Under the pieces are notes generated by a model. It ran no database searches and had not been told where the DNA came from. It saw nothing but the letters and a program-made list of their open reading frames with translations. Below are positions 18,356-27,416 of a DNA stretch of 64,000 bases, in pieces. This DNA is from Noviherbaspirillum aridicola (GTDB lineage: Bacteria > Pseudomonadota > Gammaproteobacteria > Burkholderiales > Burkholderiaceae_D), in the NCBI RefSeq assembly GCF_019656455.1, contig NZ_BPMK01000005.1, positions 163,784 to 227,783 on the forward strand, written 5' to 3'. The number at the start of each line of letters is the position of its first letter. The stretch's first letter is position 1. A program made the translations under genes and the position numbers.

Positions 18356-19126
18356 ATGACCCATCCCAATCTCTTCGACCTTTCCGGCAAGGTGGCGCTT
18401 GTCACCGGCGCTAGCCGCGGCATCGGCGAATCGATCGCCAGGACGCTCGCCGCCTACGGCGCGCACGTGATCGTATCCAGCCGCAAGCAGGACGCCTGCG
18501 AGACGGTGGCGGCGTCCATCCGCGAGGCGGGCGGCTCGGCCGAGGCGATGGCCTGCCATATCGGCGAGATGGCGCAGATCGAAGCGAGCTTCGCCGCCAT
18601 CGCGGAGAGGCACGGCCGGCTCGACATCCTGGTCAACAACGCCGCGACCAATCCCTACTTCGGGCACATCCTGGAAACCGACCTGTCGTCCTTCCAGAAG
18701 ACGCTCGACGTCAACATCCGCGGCTACTTCTACAGCTCGGTGCATGGCGCCAGGCTGATGATGAAGAACGGCGGCGGCAGCATCGTCAACGTCGCGTCGG
18801 TCAACGGCGTGATCCCGGGCGACGCGCAGGGCATCTATTCGATCACCAAGGCCGCCGTCATGTCGATGACCAAGGCCTTCGCCAAGGAATGCGCGCAGTC
18901 GAGCGTGCGGGTCAACGCGCTGCTGCCCGGCGCGACCGATACCAGGTTCGCTTCGGCGCTGGTCCAGAATCCGGCGGTTCTCAACAAGCTGATGCCGCAT
19001 GTGCCGATGCGCCGCGTGGCCCATCCCGACGAGATGGCCGGCGCCGTGCTCTACCTGGCATCCGCCGCCGCCAGCTATACCACCGGCGTGTGCCTGAACG
19101 TCGACGGCGGGTATCTGCTCGGCTGA
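18356..19126 (+). CDS. short-chain dehydrogenase/reductase
   Basis: 256 aa, classical SDR. Cofactor motif T17-GASRGIG; NNAA structural motif; catalytic Ser148 (NVASVNG) and Y161-SITK165. The C-terminal TGVCLNVDGGYLLG is the usual dimer-forming end. It probably oxidises or reduces a 3-hydroxyacyl-CoA or similar alcohol with NAD(P). It lies between the phosphatase (10-bp gap) and the thioesterase (36-bp gap). Confidence 0.9.
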   Translation: MTHPNLFDLSGKVALVTGASRGIGESIARTLAAYGAHVIVSSRKQDACETVAASIREAGGSAEAMACHIGEMAQIEASFAAIAERHGRLDILVNNAATNPYFGHILETDLSSFQKTLDVNIRGYFYSSVHGARLMMKNGGGSIVNVASVNGVIPGDAQGIYSITKAAVMSMTKAFAKECAQSSVRVNALLPGATDTRFASALVQNPAVLNKLMPHVPMRRVAHPDEMAGAVLYLASAAASYTTGVCLNVDGGYLLG

Positions 19127-19162
19127 GCGACAAGCATTTCTACGACCAGTGAAGGAGTCGTC

Positions 19163-19597
19163 ATGGACGCACCCGATCCGCAATTCGCACGCAGGCTGGA
19201 GCGCGGCGTGCTCGCCATGCCGCTGGCGGCCGAGCTGGGACTCGCGTTCCGGAAGATCGAAGCCGGGGCGGTGGAACTGGAGATTCCCTACCGCGAGCAG
19301 CTGAGCTTCCGCCCCGGCCAGATGCAGGCGACCGCGATCTTCGCGGCCGCCGACTTCGCGGCGGTGGCGGCGGCGGGCACCATGCTGCCGCCGGGCTGGG
19401 TCAATGCCACCATCGACTGCGCGCTCAAGATCGTCGGCCCCGCCGACGGCGAAAAGCTGGTGGCGCGCGGCCGGTTGGTCAGCGCCGGCAAGCTGCTGTC
19501 GGTCGCCGGCGCCGAGGTATGGTCGGTGCGGGAGGGGCGCGAAACCCTGTGCGCCACCGCGCTCGCGACCGCCCGCAATATCCCGCCCTCCGCATAA
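19163..19597 (+). CDS. hotdog-fold thioesterase (PaaI/DUF4442-like)
   Basis: 144 aa. The pattern [48 protein letters not shown] and [27 protein letters not shown] corresponds to a hotdog thioesterase with the long helix in the first third. Likely releases CoA from an intermediate of the pathway. Starts 36 bp after the SDR with a GGAG ribosome site. Confidence 0.78.
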   Translation: MDAPDPQFARRLERGVLAMPLAAELGLAFRKIEAGAVELEIPYREQLSFRPGQMQATAIFAAADFAAVAAAGTMLPPGWVNATIDCALKIVGPADGEKLVARGRLVSAGKLLSVAGAEVWSVREGRETLCATALATARNIPPSA

Positions 19598-19644
19598 CGA
19601 ATATCACTCTCCGCGCCGCGTGCGCATCATCTCAGGAGCAAGCA

Positions 19645-20859
<1,215 letters not shown>

Positions 20860-20882
20860 GCGCCAGGGGCGTACCATGCAAG

Positions 20883-20919
20883 ACCATGCCGGCGCGATCA
20901 TGCGGCGGCATGGTTTTTT
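20883..20919 (+). terminator. rho-independent terminator
   Basis: ACCATGCCG (20883-20891) and CGGCATGGT (20906-20914) with a run of six Ts to 20919. Separates the acyl-CoA dehydrogenase from the acyl-CoA ligase gene. Confidence 0.72.
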
Positions 20920-20962
20920 GGCTTTCAGGCTCGCACAAGAACTCACCTACAAGGAGACAAGG

Positions 20963-22672
20963 ATGGAGAGCAACGCGCAACAACCCTGGGTCAGGAATTA
21001 TCCGCCGGGCGTGCGCTGGGACGCGCCGCTGGAAACCATGCCGGTGCCCCGGCTGCTCGATGAAGCGGTGGCGCGCTGGCCGCAGCAGCCGGCGCTCGAC
21101 TTCATGGGACGCCGCATCAGCTACGCGGAGCTGCAGCAACTGGTGCATCGTGCCGCGCACGGCTTCCAGCAGCTCGGCGTGAAGCCGGGCGTGCATGTCG
21201 GTCTGTTCCTGCCGAATACGCCTCACTACGTGATTGCCTTCTTCGGCGTGCTCAAGGCAGGCGGCACCGTCGTCAACTATTCGCCGCTGGACGCGGAAAA
21301 GGTCCTTGAGCACAAGGTCGAGGACAGCAGCACCGACATCATGGTCACGCTCGACCTCGCCGCGCTCTATCCGCAGATGGCACGTCTGCTCGGGCGCAGC
21401 CGGCTGCAGAAGCTGGTGGTCGGCGGCATGGCCGAGATGTCGGCCGCGCCCGACGCCGTCGAAGGCCAGATGCGGCAGGCCGGCATGCTGGCGGAGATCG
21501 CGCGCGACGAGCGCCACCTGCGCTTTGCCGACCTGCTCGCCAACGACGGCAGCTTCCAGGCCTGGCCGGTGAGCGACCTGCATCAGACCGCCGTCCTGCA
21601 ATACACCGGCGGCACGACAGGACTGCCCAAGGGCGCGATGCTGACGCATGCCAATCTCAGCGCCGCCTGCAGCCAGATCGTCAGCACCACCCTCGGCGGC
21701 GACTCGCCCGTGCTGGAAGCGGGGAAGGAGCGGGTGCTCGCGGTACTGCCGCTGTTCCACATCTACGCGCTGACCGTCAACATGCTGTTCGGCCTGCGCA
21801 TCGGCGCCGAGATGGTCCTGCATCCGAAGTTCGACGTCGATGCGGCGGTGCGCGACCTGTCGCAGAAGAAGATCACGGTCTTCCCCGGCGTGCCCACCAT
21901 GTACACCGCGATCATCCATTATCCCGACATCGGCAAGCATGACCTGTCGTCGCTGAAGTTCTGCAATTCCGGCGGTGCGCCGCTGCCGGTGGAGGTCAAC
22001 CAGGCCTTCCAGCGCCTGACCGGCTGCTGCCTCGTCGAAGGCTGGGGCATGACCGAGACATCACCCACCGGCACCTTCACGCCCGTCAACGGCATGCGCA
22101 AGGTCGGATCCTGCGGCATGCCCACCGTCGGCGTGCATCTCAAGTTCGTCGACGTCGACGATCCCGCGCGCGAAGTGGCACGCGGCGAGCGCGGCGAGAT
22201 GTGCATCAAGGGGCCGAACGTGATGAAGGGCTATCTCAACAAGCCGGATGCCACCGCCGCCTCGATGACGGCGGACGGCTACTTCCGCACGGGCGACGTG
22301 GCCTGGATGGATGAGGACGGCTTCGTCTTCATCGTCGACCGCACCAAGGACATGATCCTGTGCGGCGGCTACAACGTCTATCCGCGCATCATAGAAGAAG
22401 CCATCTATGAGCATCCCTCGGTGGCGGAAGTGAGCGTGATCGGCGTGCCCGACGAATATCGCGGCCAGTCGCCGAAAGCCTTCATCGCACTCAAGCAGGG
22501 CGCGCCCGTGCTGACGCTCGAAGAACTGCAGGCTTTCCTCCGGCCGCGCCTGGGCAAGCATGAAATGGTGCAGCAGATGGAGTTGCGCGCGACGCTGCCG
22601 AAGACGCCGGTGGGCAAGCTGTCCAAGCGAGAACTGGTCGAGGAAGAAATGCGCAGACGCGCGGCGGCATGA
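20963..22672 (+). CDS. long-chain or dicarboxylate acyl-CoA ligase (FadD/PimA-like AMP-forming)
   Basis: 569 aa from the ATG at 20963, preceded by AAGGAG. ANL-superfamily motifs: P-loop YTGGTTGLPKGAMLTH, A5 motif GWGMTETSP, A7 YFRTGDVAWMDEDG, A8 DRTKDMILCGGYNVYPR and A10 catalytic lysine in LPKTPVGKLSKREL. It activates a carboxylic acid to acyl-CoA through an acyl-AMP. Overall layout matches the FadD/PimA branch. It is placed right after the acyl-CoA dehydrogenase cluster and probably feeds the same pathway, although a terminator lies between them. Confidence 0.9.
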   Translation: MESNAQQPWVRNYPPGVRWDAPLETMPVPRLLDEAVARWPQQPALDFMGRRISYAELQQLVHRAAHGFQQLGVKPGVHVGLFLPNTPHYVIAFFGVLKAGGTVVNYSPLDAEKVLEHKVEDSSTDIMVTLDLAALYPQMARLLGRSRLQKLVVGGMAEMSAAPDAVEGQMRQAGMLAEIARDERHLRFADLLANDGSFQAWPVSDLHQTAVLQYTGGTTGLPKGAMLTHANLSAACSQIVSTTLGGDSPVLEAGKERVLAVLPLFHIYALTVNMLFGLRIGAEMVLHPKFDVDAAVRDLSQKKITVFPGVPTMYTAIIHYPDIGKHDLSSLKFCNSGGAPLPVEVNQAFQRLTGCCLVEGWGMTETSPTGTFTPVNGMRKVGSCGMPTVGVHLKFVDVDDPAREVARGERGEMCIKGPNVMKGYLNKPDATAASMTADGYFRTGDVAWMDEDGFVFIVDRTKDMILCGGYNVYPRIIEEAIYEHPSVAEVSVIGVPDEYRGQSPKAFIALKQGAPVLTLEELQAFLRPRLGKHEMVQQMELRATLPKTPVGKLSKRELVEEEMRRRAAA

Positions 22673-22723
22673 TGAGAGGCGCTGCCGGTGCGCGCGGAGG
22701 GATGAAGCGGAAAAGCGGCCGGC

Positions 22724-22761
22724 AATAAAAAACGGCGCGGGGCTCAGAGGCCCCGCGCCGT
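22724..22761 (-). terminator. terminator of the GlsB-like gene (minus strand)
   Basis: ACGGCGCGGGGC (22732-22743), 6-nt loop, GCCCCGCGCCGT (22750-22761): a perfect 12-bp stem. On the minus strand it is followed by TTTTTTATTG. It may also stop the convergent ligase transcript. Confidence 0.7.
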
Positions 22762-22820
22762 CGGATCAGGGATGGGGTGCAAGCCGTGCGGTCCCTCGTC
22801 GATCCGTCATGAAACCGTCA

Positions 22821-23090
22821 TTAACGTGGCGTGCCGCGCCTGACGAGATTCACGATTGCGAGCAGAATCACGGCGCCAAGGAACGATACCAGCAGGGATG
22901 AGATACTGAAGTCGTTCTGATTGATGGTGCCTGTGCCGAACAGCGGAGCGAGCAGCCATCCGCCGAGCAGCGCGCCGACAATGCCGACGATGATGTTGAG
23001 CAGCATGCCCTGCGAGGCATCGGTGCGCATCACGATACTGGCTAGCCATCCGAGAATACCGCCTACAACGATCCAGATAATAAAGTTCAT
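22821..23090 (-). CDS. GlsB/YeaQ/YmgE-family stress-response membrane protein
   Basis: 89 aa, almost wholly hydrophobic with three membrane helices: IIWIVVGGILGWLASIVM, LLNIIVGIVGALLGGWLLA and SLLVSFLGAVILLAIVNLV. The GWLAS and NIIVGIVGALLGG blocks define the transglycosylase-associated (GlsB) family. Its function is unknown; homologues are induced by general stress. GGAGG precedes the start. Monocistronic, with a strong terminator downstream. Confidence 0.9.
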   Translation of the reverse strand: MNFIIWIVVGGILGWLASIVMRTDASQGMLLNIIVGIVGALLGGWLLAPLFGTGTINQNDFSISSLLVSFLGAVILLAIVNLVRRGTPR

Positions 23091-23260
23091 CTTTACCTCC
23101 TGTGTATATTGAAAGACTGGCTACTTCATAGACTGGTCCGCTTGTGAAATGGTTCATCACCGCGCCTTGCCCGCATGGCGTTAAAGGATGACGCCGGTGC
23201 GAGCGGCATGCGCATGCAGACCGCTCTCTACGTGCCCGTGCCGAGTCCGCTCAAGCCTGT

Positions 23261-23527
23261 TCATGCGGCCCTGCTGTCCGGGCTTCTCGTCCTGTCCGCC
23301 GCGTAGGAATCGGCTTGCACCGGCAGGAGAGAGAATCCTTCTTCGTCTTCGACCAGGGCCGCGGACCCCGGCCTCGATCGCATCAAATCCGTGGCATATG
23401 CATAGGCATCCTCCTTGTCGTCAAACGACGCGAGCGGTTCTTCATAGCCCTTCTCGGCCACATCCCATCGCCCGTGCAATCCGGGCGATACGCAAATGAC
23501 CGTGGGTTCCTGGCACCCGTGTTCCAT
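23261..23527 (-). CDS. small DUF2188-like protein
   Basis: 88 aa starting MEHGCQEP at 23527, with GGAG 9 nt upstream. The pattern GRWDVAEKGYEEPLASFDDKEDAYAYATDLMRS, ending in a strand that carries an acidic turn (LVEDEEGFSLL), resembles DUF2188 proteins (about 70-90 aa, one strand-helix-strand unit). The C-terminal 15 residues are Arg/Ser/Asp-rich. Function unknown; similar genes often accompany general-stress loci, and its neighbour here is the GlsB-like gene on the same strand, 170 bp downstream. Confidence 0.6.
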   Translation of the reverse strand: MEHGCQEPTVICVSPGLHGRWDVAEKGYEEPLASFDDKEDAYAYATDLMRSRPGSAALVEDEEGFSLLPVQADSYAADRTRSPDSRAA

Positions 23528-24057
23528 GCCTTGTCTCTCCTTCGTTGTGGCCGCGCGCAGCGATCGGTCGCGGCAGCGGCGCAGTCGGCGCATGCGTGCG
23601 CGCCGGCATCGTGAATTGGGTGATGGCCGGCTGACGTCGCCACGGCCTTCATGCATGTCGGATTTCATCAGCGCCCCCGATTCGTGGAACGATGCACGCG
23701 CACCGGCTGATGCCGGCCGACTGCTGCAAGTGCAAGAGATGTGCCCATCGAACGGACGCTCGCTGCGGATACGCCCTGGCGTTATCCGTTGTAAATGTTC
23801 CAGCGAAGCTTTGAAAACAATACAGCGCACACTTGCCATCGCTTGCCTTCGCTTGCTGATCATCAAACCGCGTGCGGCACGCTGCAGGTAAACAAGAGGC
23901 TGACAAAAAAACCGCGCGGTGAGGACGGCCAGGGTCGGCGACGGGACAGGAGACAAACAGAATTTTTTCTGGTTGAAGGGGAAACTTAATTAGTGTCAAG
24001 TTGTCATTTGTTACACCCTAGTAGCATTTGTTTCATCATTCACTTGAGGAGTCGACC
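23528..24057. other. 530-bp gene-free region between divergent genes
   Basis: I find no convincing coding frame: the open frames here have poor codon phase and no ribosome sites. The right third is AT-rich, which is unusual for this window, and should hold the promoter of the HTH gene at 24058, but no clear -35/-10 pair stands out. It contains three CTTGC repeats at exact 10-bp spacing (23832-23856). Confidence 0.5.
23832..23856. repeat. three helically phased CTTGC repeats
   Basis: CTTGC at 23832-23836, 23842-23846 and 23852-23856; the last two copies extend to CGCTTGC. The 10-bp period puts the repeats on one face of the helix, as with multi-site protein binding. Confidence 0.3.
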
Positions 24058-24393
24058 ATGGCCGAACATGCGCTCGCGGGGCAAGAAAGTTACGATCCCA
24101 ATCGTCTGCTGGATACCCTGCTCGAAAGGATGAACCTGAAGAACGACGCCGCTCTGTCGCGTCTGCTTGAAGTGGCACCGCCGGTGATCAGCAAGATTCG
24201 CCATCGGCGCCTGCCGGTCGGAGCGTCGCTCTTGATTCGCATGCATGAAGCCTGCGGCATGAGCATTCGCGAACTGCGGGACCTGATGGGCGACCGCCGC
24301 ACGAAGTACCGCCTGAGCGACGCACAGGGCAAACCCAAGCCCACGCCGGAAGCACAGACGGCCCAGGCCAGCCAGCCCACCCACCTGCACTGA
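24058..24393 (+). CDS. small helix-turn-helix protein
   Basis: 111 aa from the ATG at 24058 (GAGGAG upstream). Residues about 17-80 form a Cro/CI-like helical domain: LLDTLLERMNLKNDAALSRLLEVAPPVISKIRHRRLPVG, with AALSRLL-EV-APPVISKIRH as the HTH, followed by LIRMHEACGMSIRELRDLMG. The last 30 residues are Pro/Gln/Thr-rich and end in THLH. Similar to regulatory small proteins common in Herbaspirillum-type genomes, but no target is known. A strong terminator follows; the gene is monocistronic and preceded by an AT-rich 530-bp gap. Confidence 0.75.
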   Translation: MAEHALAGQESYDPNRLLDTLLERMNLKNDAALSRLLEVAPPVISKIRHRRLPVGASLLIRMHEACGMSIRELRDLMGDRRTKYRLSDAQGKPKPTPEAQTAQASQPTHLH

Positions 24394-24470
24394 GAGCACG
24401 AGCCGGCAGCCAGGTCTTTGCACCAGGCCAGTGACGCAGGCGTCGCTGCCTGCTGCAAAGTCGGCATGCG

Positions 24471-24499
24471 AAGCGGGGCGAAAGCCCCGCTTTTTTTTT
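24471..24499 (+). terminator. rho-independent terminator
   Basis: AAGCGGGGC, GAAA tetraloop, GCCCCGCTT with nine Ts; 78 bp after the HTH gene. Confidence 0.92.
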
Positions 24500-24671
24500 C
24501 GTCCATCCGTTTCCTGATGTGGTCGCGCCGGCATTTCCCGCCGGGCGCCTTGCGGTTATATTGTTGCGTATCGGCAAGAATTGACCAGGATCAAGGTTTT
24601 GGCGCAAGCCGCCACCTATGCTGGCTCCGCTTCCGAACCGCTCCTCACACTCCAGCAAGCAAAAGGCAACC

Positions 24672-26402
24672 ATGTTCAGGAATCTCACCATCAAGGCCAG
24701 GCTGATCTTCGTCGTCGGCTTTCTTTCGCTGATGTGCATCGCCGGCGCCGTGATCGGCCTGTCCAGCCTGTACATGGCCAACGAGGGCCTGCGCGTCAGC
24801 TACCAGCAGCGGCTGGTGCCGATCAGTGAACTCGACCAGATCGTGCGCCTGATCTATCAGAACCAGCTGTCGGTCGCCGAAGCCATCGGCGACGAACCCG
24901 TGAGGGCCAGCCAGCAGATGGATGAGATCGACAAGCGGATCGCGGAAATCACGCGCCGCTGGGACACCCTGGCCGCCATCGTCGACCGCGCCGCTACCCC
25001 CGCCGAGAAGGCACTGGCCGAGGATTTCGTCGCACGGCGCAAGAAGTTCGTCGCCGAAGGCCTGCGTCCGGCGATGGCGGCGATACGCGCGAACGACACG
25101 GCGGCCGCTTCGCAGATCATGCGCGGGCCGATGAAGGAACTGTTCGCGCCGGTGGCCGTCGCCGCCTCCAGCCTGATGCAGCACCAGGTCGTCAGCGCCC
25201 AGCAAGAGTTCGAGAAAAATCAGACGGTCTACGTCTGGGTCCGCAACAGCTGCCTGGCCGGCATGCTGTTTTCCGTGCTGCTCGGCGGCGTCATCTGCGT
25301 CTGGCTGTTGCGGGCGATCGCGCATCCGCTCAGGGAAGCGGTCGAGGTGGCGCGCAACGTCGCCGCCGGCGACCTGACCACGAAGATCGTGGTCGACAGC
25401 GCCGACGAGACGGGCCAGTTGCTGCTGGCGCTCAAGGACATGAATACGAGCCTGGTGCGCATCGTCAGCGAAGTCCGCACCGGCACCGAGACCATCGCCA
25501 CCGCCTCCGGCCAGATCGCCTCGGGCAACAGCGACCTGTCCGCCCGCACCGAGACGCAGGCCAGCTCGCTGGAAGAAACCGCTTCATCGATGGAGGAACT
25601 GACCTCGACCGTCAAGCAGAACGCCGACAGCGCGCAGCAGGCCAACCAGCTTGCGCAATCGGCTTCGGAAGTCGCGGTCAGGGGCGGCGCCGTGGTGGCG
25701 CAGGTGGTCGACACCATGGGTTCGATCAATGCCTCGGCCAGGAAGATCGTCGACATCATCGGCGTCATCGACAGCATCGCCTTCCAGACCAACATCCTCG
25801 CGCTGAACGCGGCCGTCGAGGCGGCGCGGGCGGGCGAGCAGGGCCGCGGCTTCGCGGTGGTGGCGACCGAAGTGCGCCAGCTGGCGCAGCGCTCTGCGGC
25901 GGCGGCCAAGGAAATCAAGCAGCTGATCGACGACTCGGTGGAGAAGGTGGATGTCGGTGCGAAGCTGGTGGACCAGGCCGGCGCGACGATGGAGGAGATC
26001 GTGGCCAGCGTGCGCCGCGTGACCGACATCATGGGCGAGATCAGCGTCGCCAGCAAGGAACAGACCGACGGCATCGAGCAGGTCAACCAGGCGATCAACC
26101 AGATGGACGAGGTCACGCAGCAGAACGCGGCGCTGGTGGAAGAAGCCGCCGCCGCCGCGGGTTCGCTGCAGGACCAGGCGGTTGCGCTGGCGCATGTGGT
26201 CAGCGTCTTCAAGCTCGGCGCCGATGCGCCGGTCGCCGCGCGCCCGGCGGCAGCCCCGGCGCCCGTGCGCGCCGCCAGCCCGGCACGGCCGCCGGTCCGG
26301 CAGGTCGCCGCGCCGACAGCAAGGCCGCCCGTACCGGCAGTCAGGGAGCGGCGCGCGCCCGCGCTGACCTCGGGATCGAACGACGACTGGGAAGAGTTCT
26401 GA
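24672..26402 (+). CDS. methyl-accepting chemotaxis protein
   Basis: 576 aa from the ATG at 24672. Membrane helix 1 (about residues 12-34), a periplasmic four-helix-bundle (4HB_MCP) sensor with a [20 protein letters not shown]-type helix, membrane helix 2 (about 192-212), HAMP (about 213-265) and the signalling coiled coil with the hairpin tip [33 protein letters not shown]. The C terminus has a Pro/Ala/Arg linker and ends NDDWEEF, a good xWxxF pentapeptide tether for CheR/CheB, so it is probably a fully adapting Tar-type receptor. Ligand unknown. No che genes are in the window. Confidence 0.95.
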   Translation: MFRNLTIKARLIFVVGFLSLMCIAGAVIGLSSLYMANEGLRVSYQQRLVPISELDQIVRLIYQNQLSVAEAIGDEPVRASQQMDEIDKRIAEITRRWDTLAAIVDRAATPAEKALAEDFVARRKKFVAEGLRPAMAAIRANDTAAASQIMRGPMKELFAPVAVAASSLMQHQVVSAQQEFEKNQTVYVWVRNSCLAGMLFSVLLGGVICVWLLRAIAHPLREAVEVARNVAAGDLTTKIVVDSADETGQLLLALKDMNTSLVRIVSEVRTGTETIATASGQIASGNSDLSARTETQASSLEETASSMEELTSTVKQNADSAQQANQLAQSASEVAVRGGAVVAQVVDTMGSINASARKIVDIIGVIDSIAFQTNILALNAAVEAARAGEQGRGFAVVATEVRQLAQRSAAAAKEIKQLIDDSVEKVDVGAKLVDQAGATMEEIVASVRRVTDIMGEISVASKEQTDGIEQVNQAINQMDEVTQQNAALVEEAAAAAGSLQDQAVALAHVVSVFKLGADAPVAARPAAAPAPVRAASPARPPVRQVAAPTARPPVPAVRERRAPALTSGSNDDWEEF

Positions 26403-26451
26403 ACCGGCATGCCGCTTTCCGGTCGATGCTGTAGCGGATCGGAGGGCGCGC

Positions 26452-27258
26452 ATGGCGGACGAACGGGCGGCATTGCAGGGCGGCGCGGATGGCGGGGGCA
26501 AACCTCCGGCACGCGCCGCTTTCCGTTTCTACGCCGAGCTCAATAATTTCCTCTCGCCCTCATACCGGCGCCGCCGCTTTGTCCATCCCTGCGCCCGCGA
26601 CGCGACGGTCAAGCACATGATCGAGGCGCTCGGCGTGCCTCATACCGAAGTGGGTCTGATCCTGGTCGACGGCACACCCGCGCTGTTCGAATACCGGCTG
26701 CAGGACGGCGACGACGTCAGCGTCTATCCCGCCTTCACCGGACTCGACCCGGGGCCCGGCCTGAGCCTGCGCCCCGAACCCGGCTTCGGCTGGCGCTTCA
26801 TCGCCGACGCCCATCTTGGCCTGCTGGCCCGGCGCCTGCGGATGCTCGGTTTCGACACGCTCTACCGCAACGACTACGACGATGCGGAAGTCGCGCGCAT
26901 TTCCGCCGAAGAGGAACGCGTCGCCCTGACCCGGGACCGCGACCTGCTGATCCGAAAAGAGATCGTGTACGGCTGCTATCTGCACGCGCGCGGCGGGCTG
27001 GCGCAGGTCGCCGAGGTGCTCGGCCGCTACCGGCTCGCGAACCAGGTCCGGATGTTCTCGCGATGCATGGTCTGCAACGGACCACTGCATCCCGTCGAAA
27101 AAGGCATGGTCGCGCACCGGGTGCCCCCGCGCAGCCGTGCCGCGCATGAGCACTTCCACCAGTGCGGCGGCTGCGGACAGGTGTACTGGGAGGGTTCGCA
27201 TGCGGGGAGGATGCGGGAGCAGATGAGAAGCCTGCTGGGCGGCCCGCCATACGGGTAG
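26452..27258 (+). CDS. ubiquitin-like/Mut7-C RNase fusion protein
   Basis: 268 aa. Residues about 20-100 look like a ThiS/ubiquitin-like beta-grasp domain (FRFYAELNNFLSPSYRR, then LILVDGTPALFEYRLQDGDDVSVYPAF). Residues about 108-190 are a PIN-like Mut7-C RNase domain: RFIADAHLGLLARRLRMLGFDTLYRNDYDDAEVARI...LTRDRDLL, with the acidic residues of a metal nuclease. The C terminus is a zinc ribbon with CMVCN and CGGCG (two CxxC pairs). The family is widespread; its RNA target is unknown. It starts 49 bp after the chemoreceptor but is unlikely to be functionally linked. Confidence 0.88.
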   Translation: MADERAALQGGADGGGKPPARAAFRFYAELNNFLSPSYRRRRFVHPCARDATVKHMIEALGVPHTEVGLILVDGTPALFEYRLQDGDDVSVYPAFTGLDPGPGLSLRPEPGFGWRFIADAHLGLLARRLRMLGFDTLYRNDYDDAEVARISAEEERVALTRDRDLLIRKEIVYGCYLHARGGLAQVAEVLGRYRLANQVRMFSRCMVCNGPLHPVEKGMVAHRVPPRSRAAHEHFHQCGGCGQVYWEGSHAGRMREQMRSLLGGPPYG

Positions 27259-27282
27259 TACCCGGGTCATCTTGCGCCGTGC

Positions 27283-27300
27283 GGAAGTTGACTGGAAGTT
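27283..27300. promoter_or_regulatory. GGAAGTT direct repeat upstream of the TPS operon
   Basis: GGAAGTT at 27283-27289 and 27294-27300, an 11-bp period (one helical turn), ending 7 bp before the -35 box at 27308. Possible activator site. Confidence 0.3.
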
Positions 27301-27307
27301 AATTTGT

Positions 27308-27337
27308 TTGAGAACTGTCAAATACCTGCGGTATAGT
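27308..27337 (+). promoter_or_regulatory. promoter of the two-partner secretion operon
   Basis: TTGAGA (27308-27313), 18-bp spacer, TATAGT (27332-27337), giving a leader of about 70 nt before the transporter gene at 27417. Confidence 0.45.
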
Positions 27338-27416
27338 TGCTAAACAGAAAAACATTGCAACGACTGGGGGTAATCACCCTCGGATCGCTGACTTCCATCC
27401 CAGGCAACTCATCACG

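Noticed and set aside
23649-23999. Minus-strand frame in the 530-bp gap
   Set aside because: No ribosome site, no codon-phase signal and no recognisable domain.
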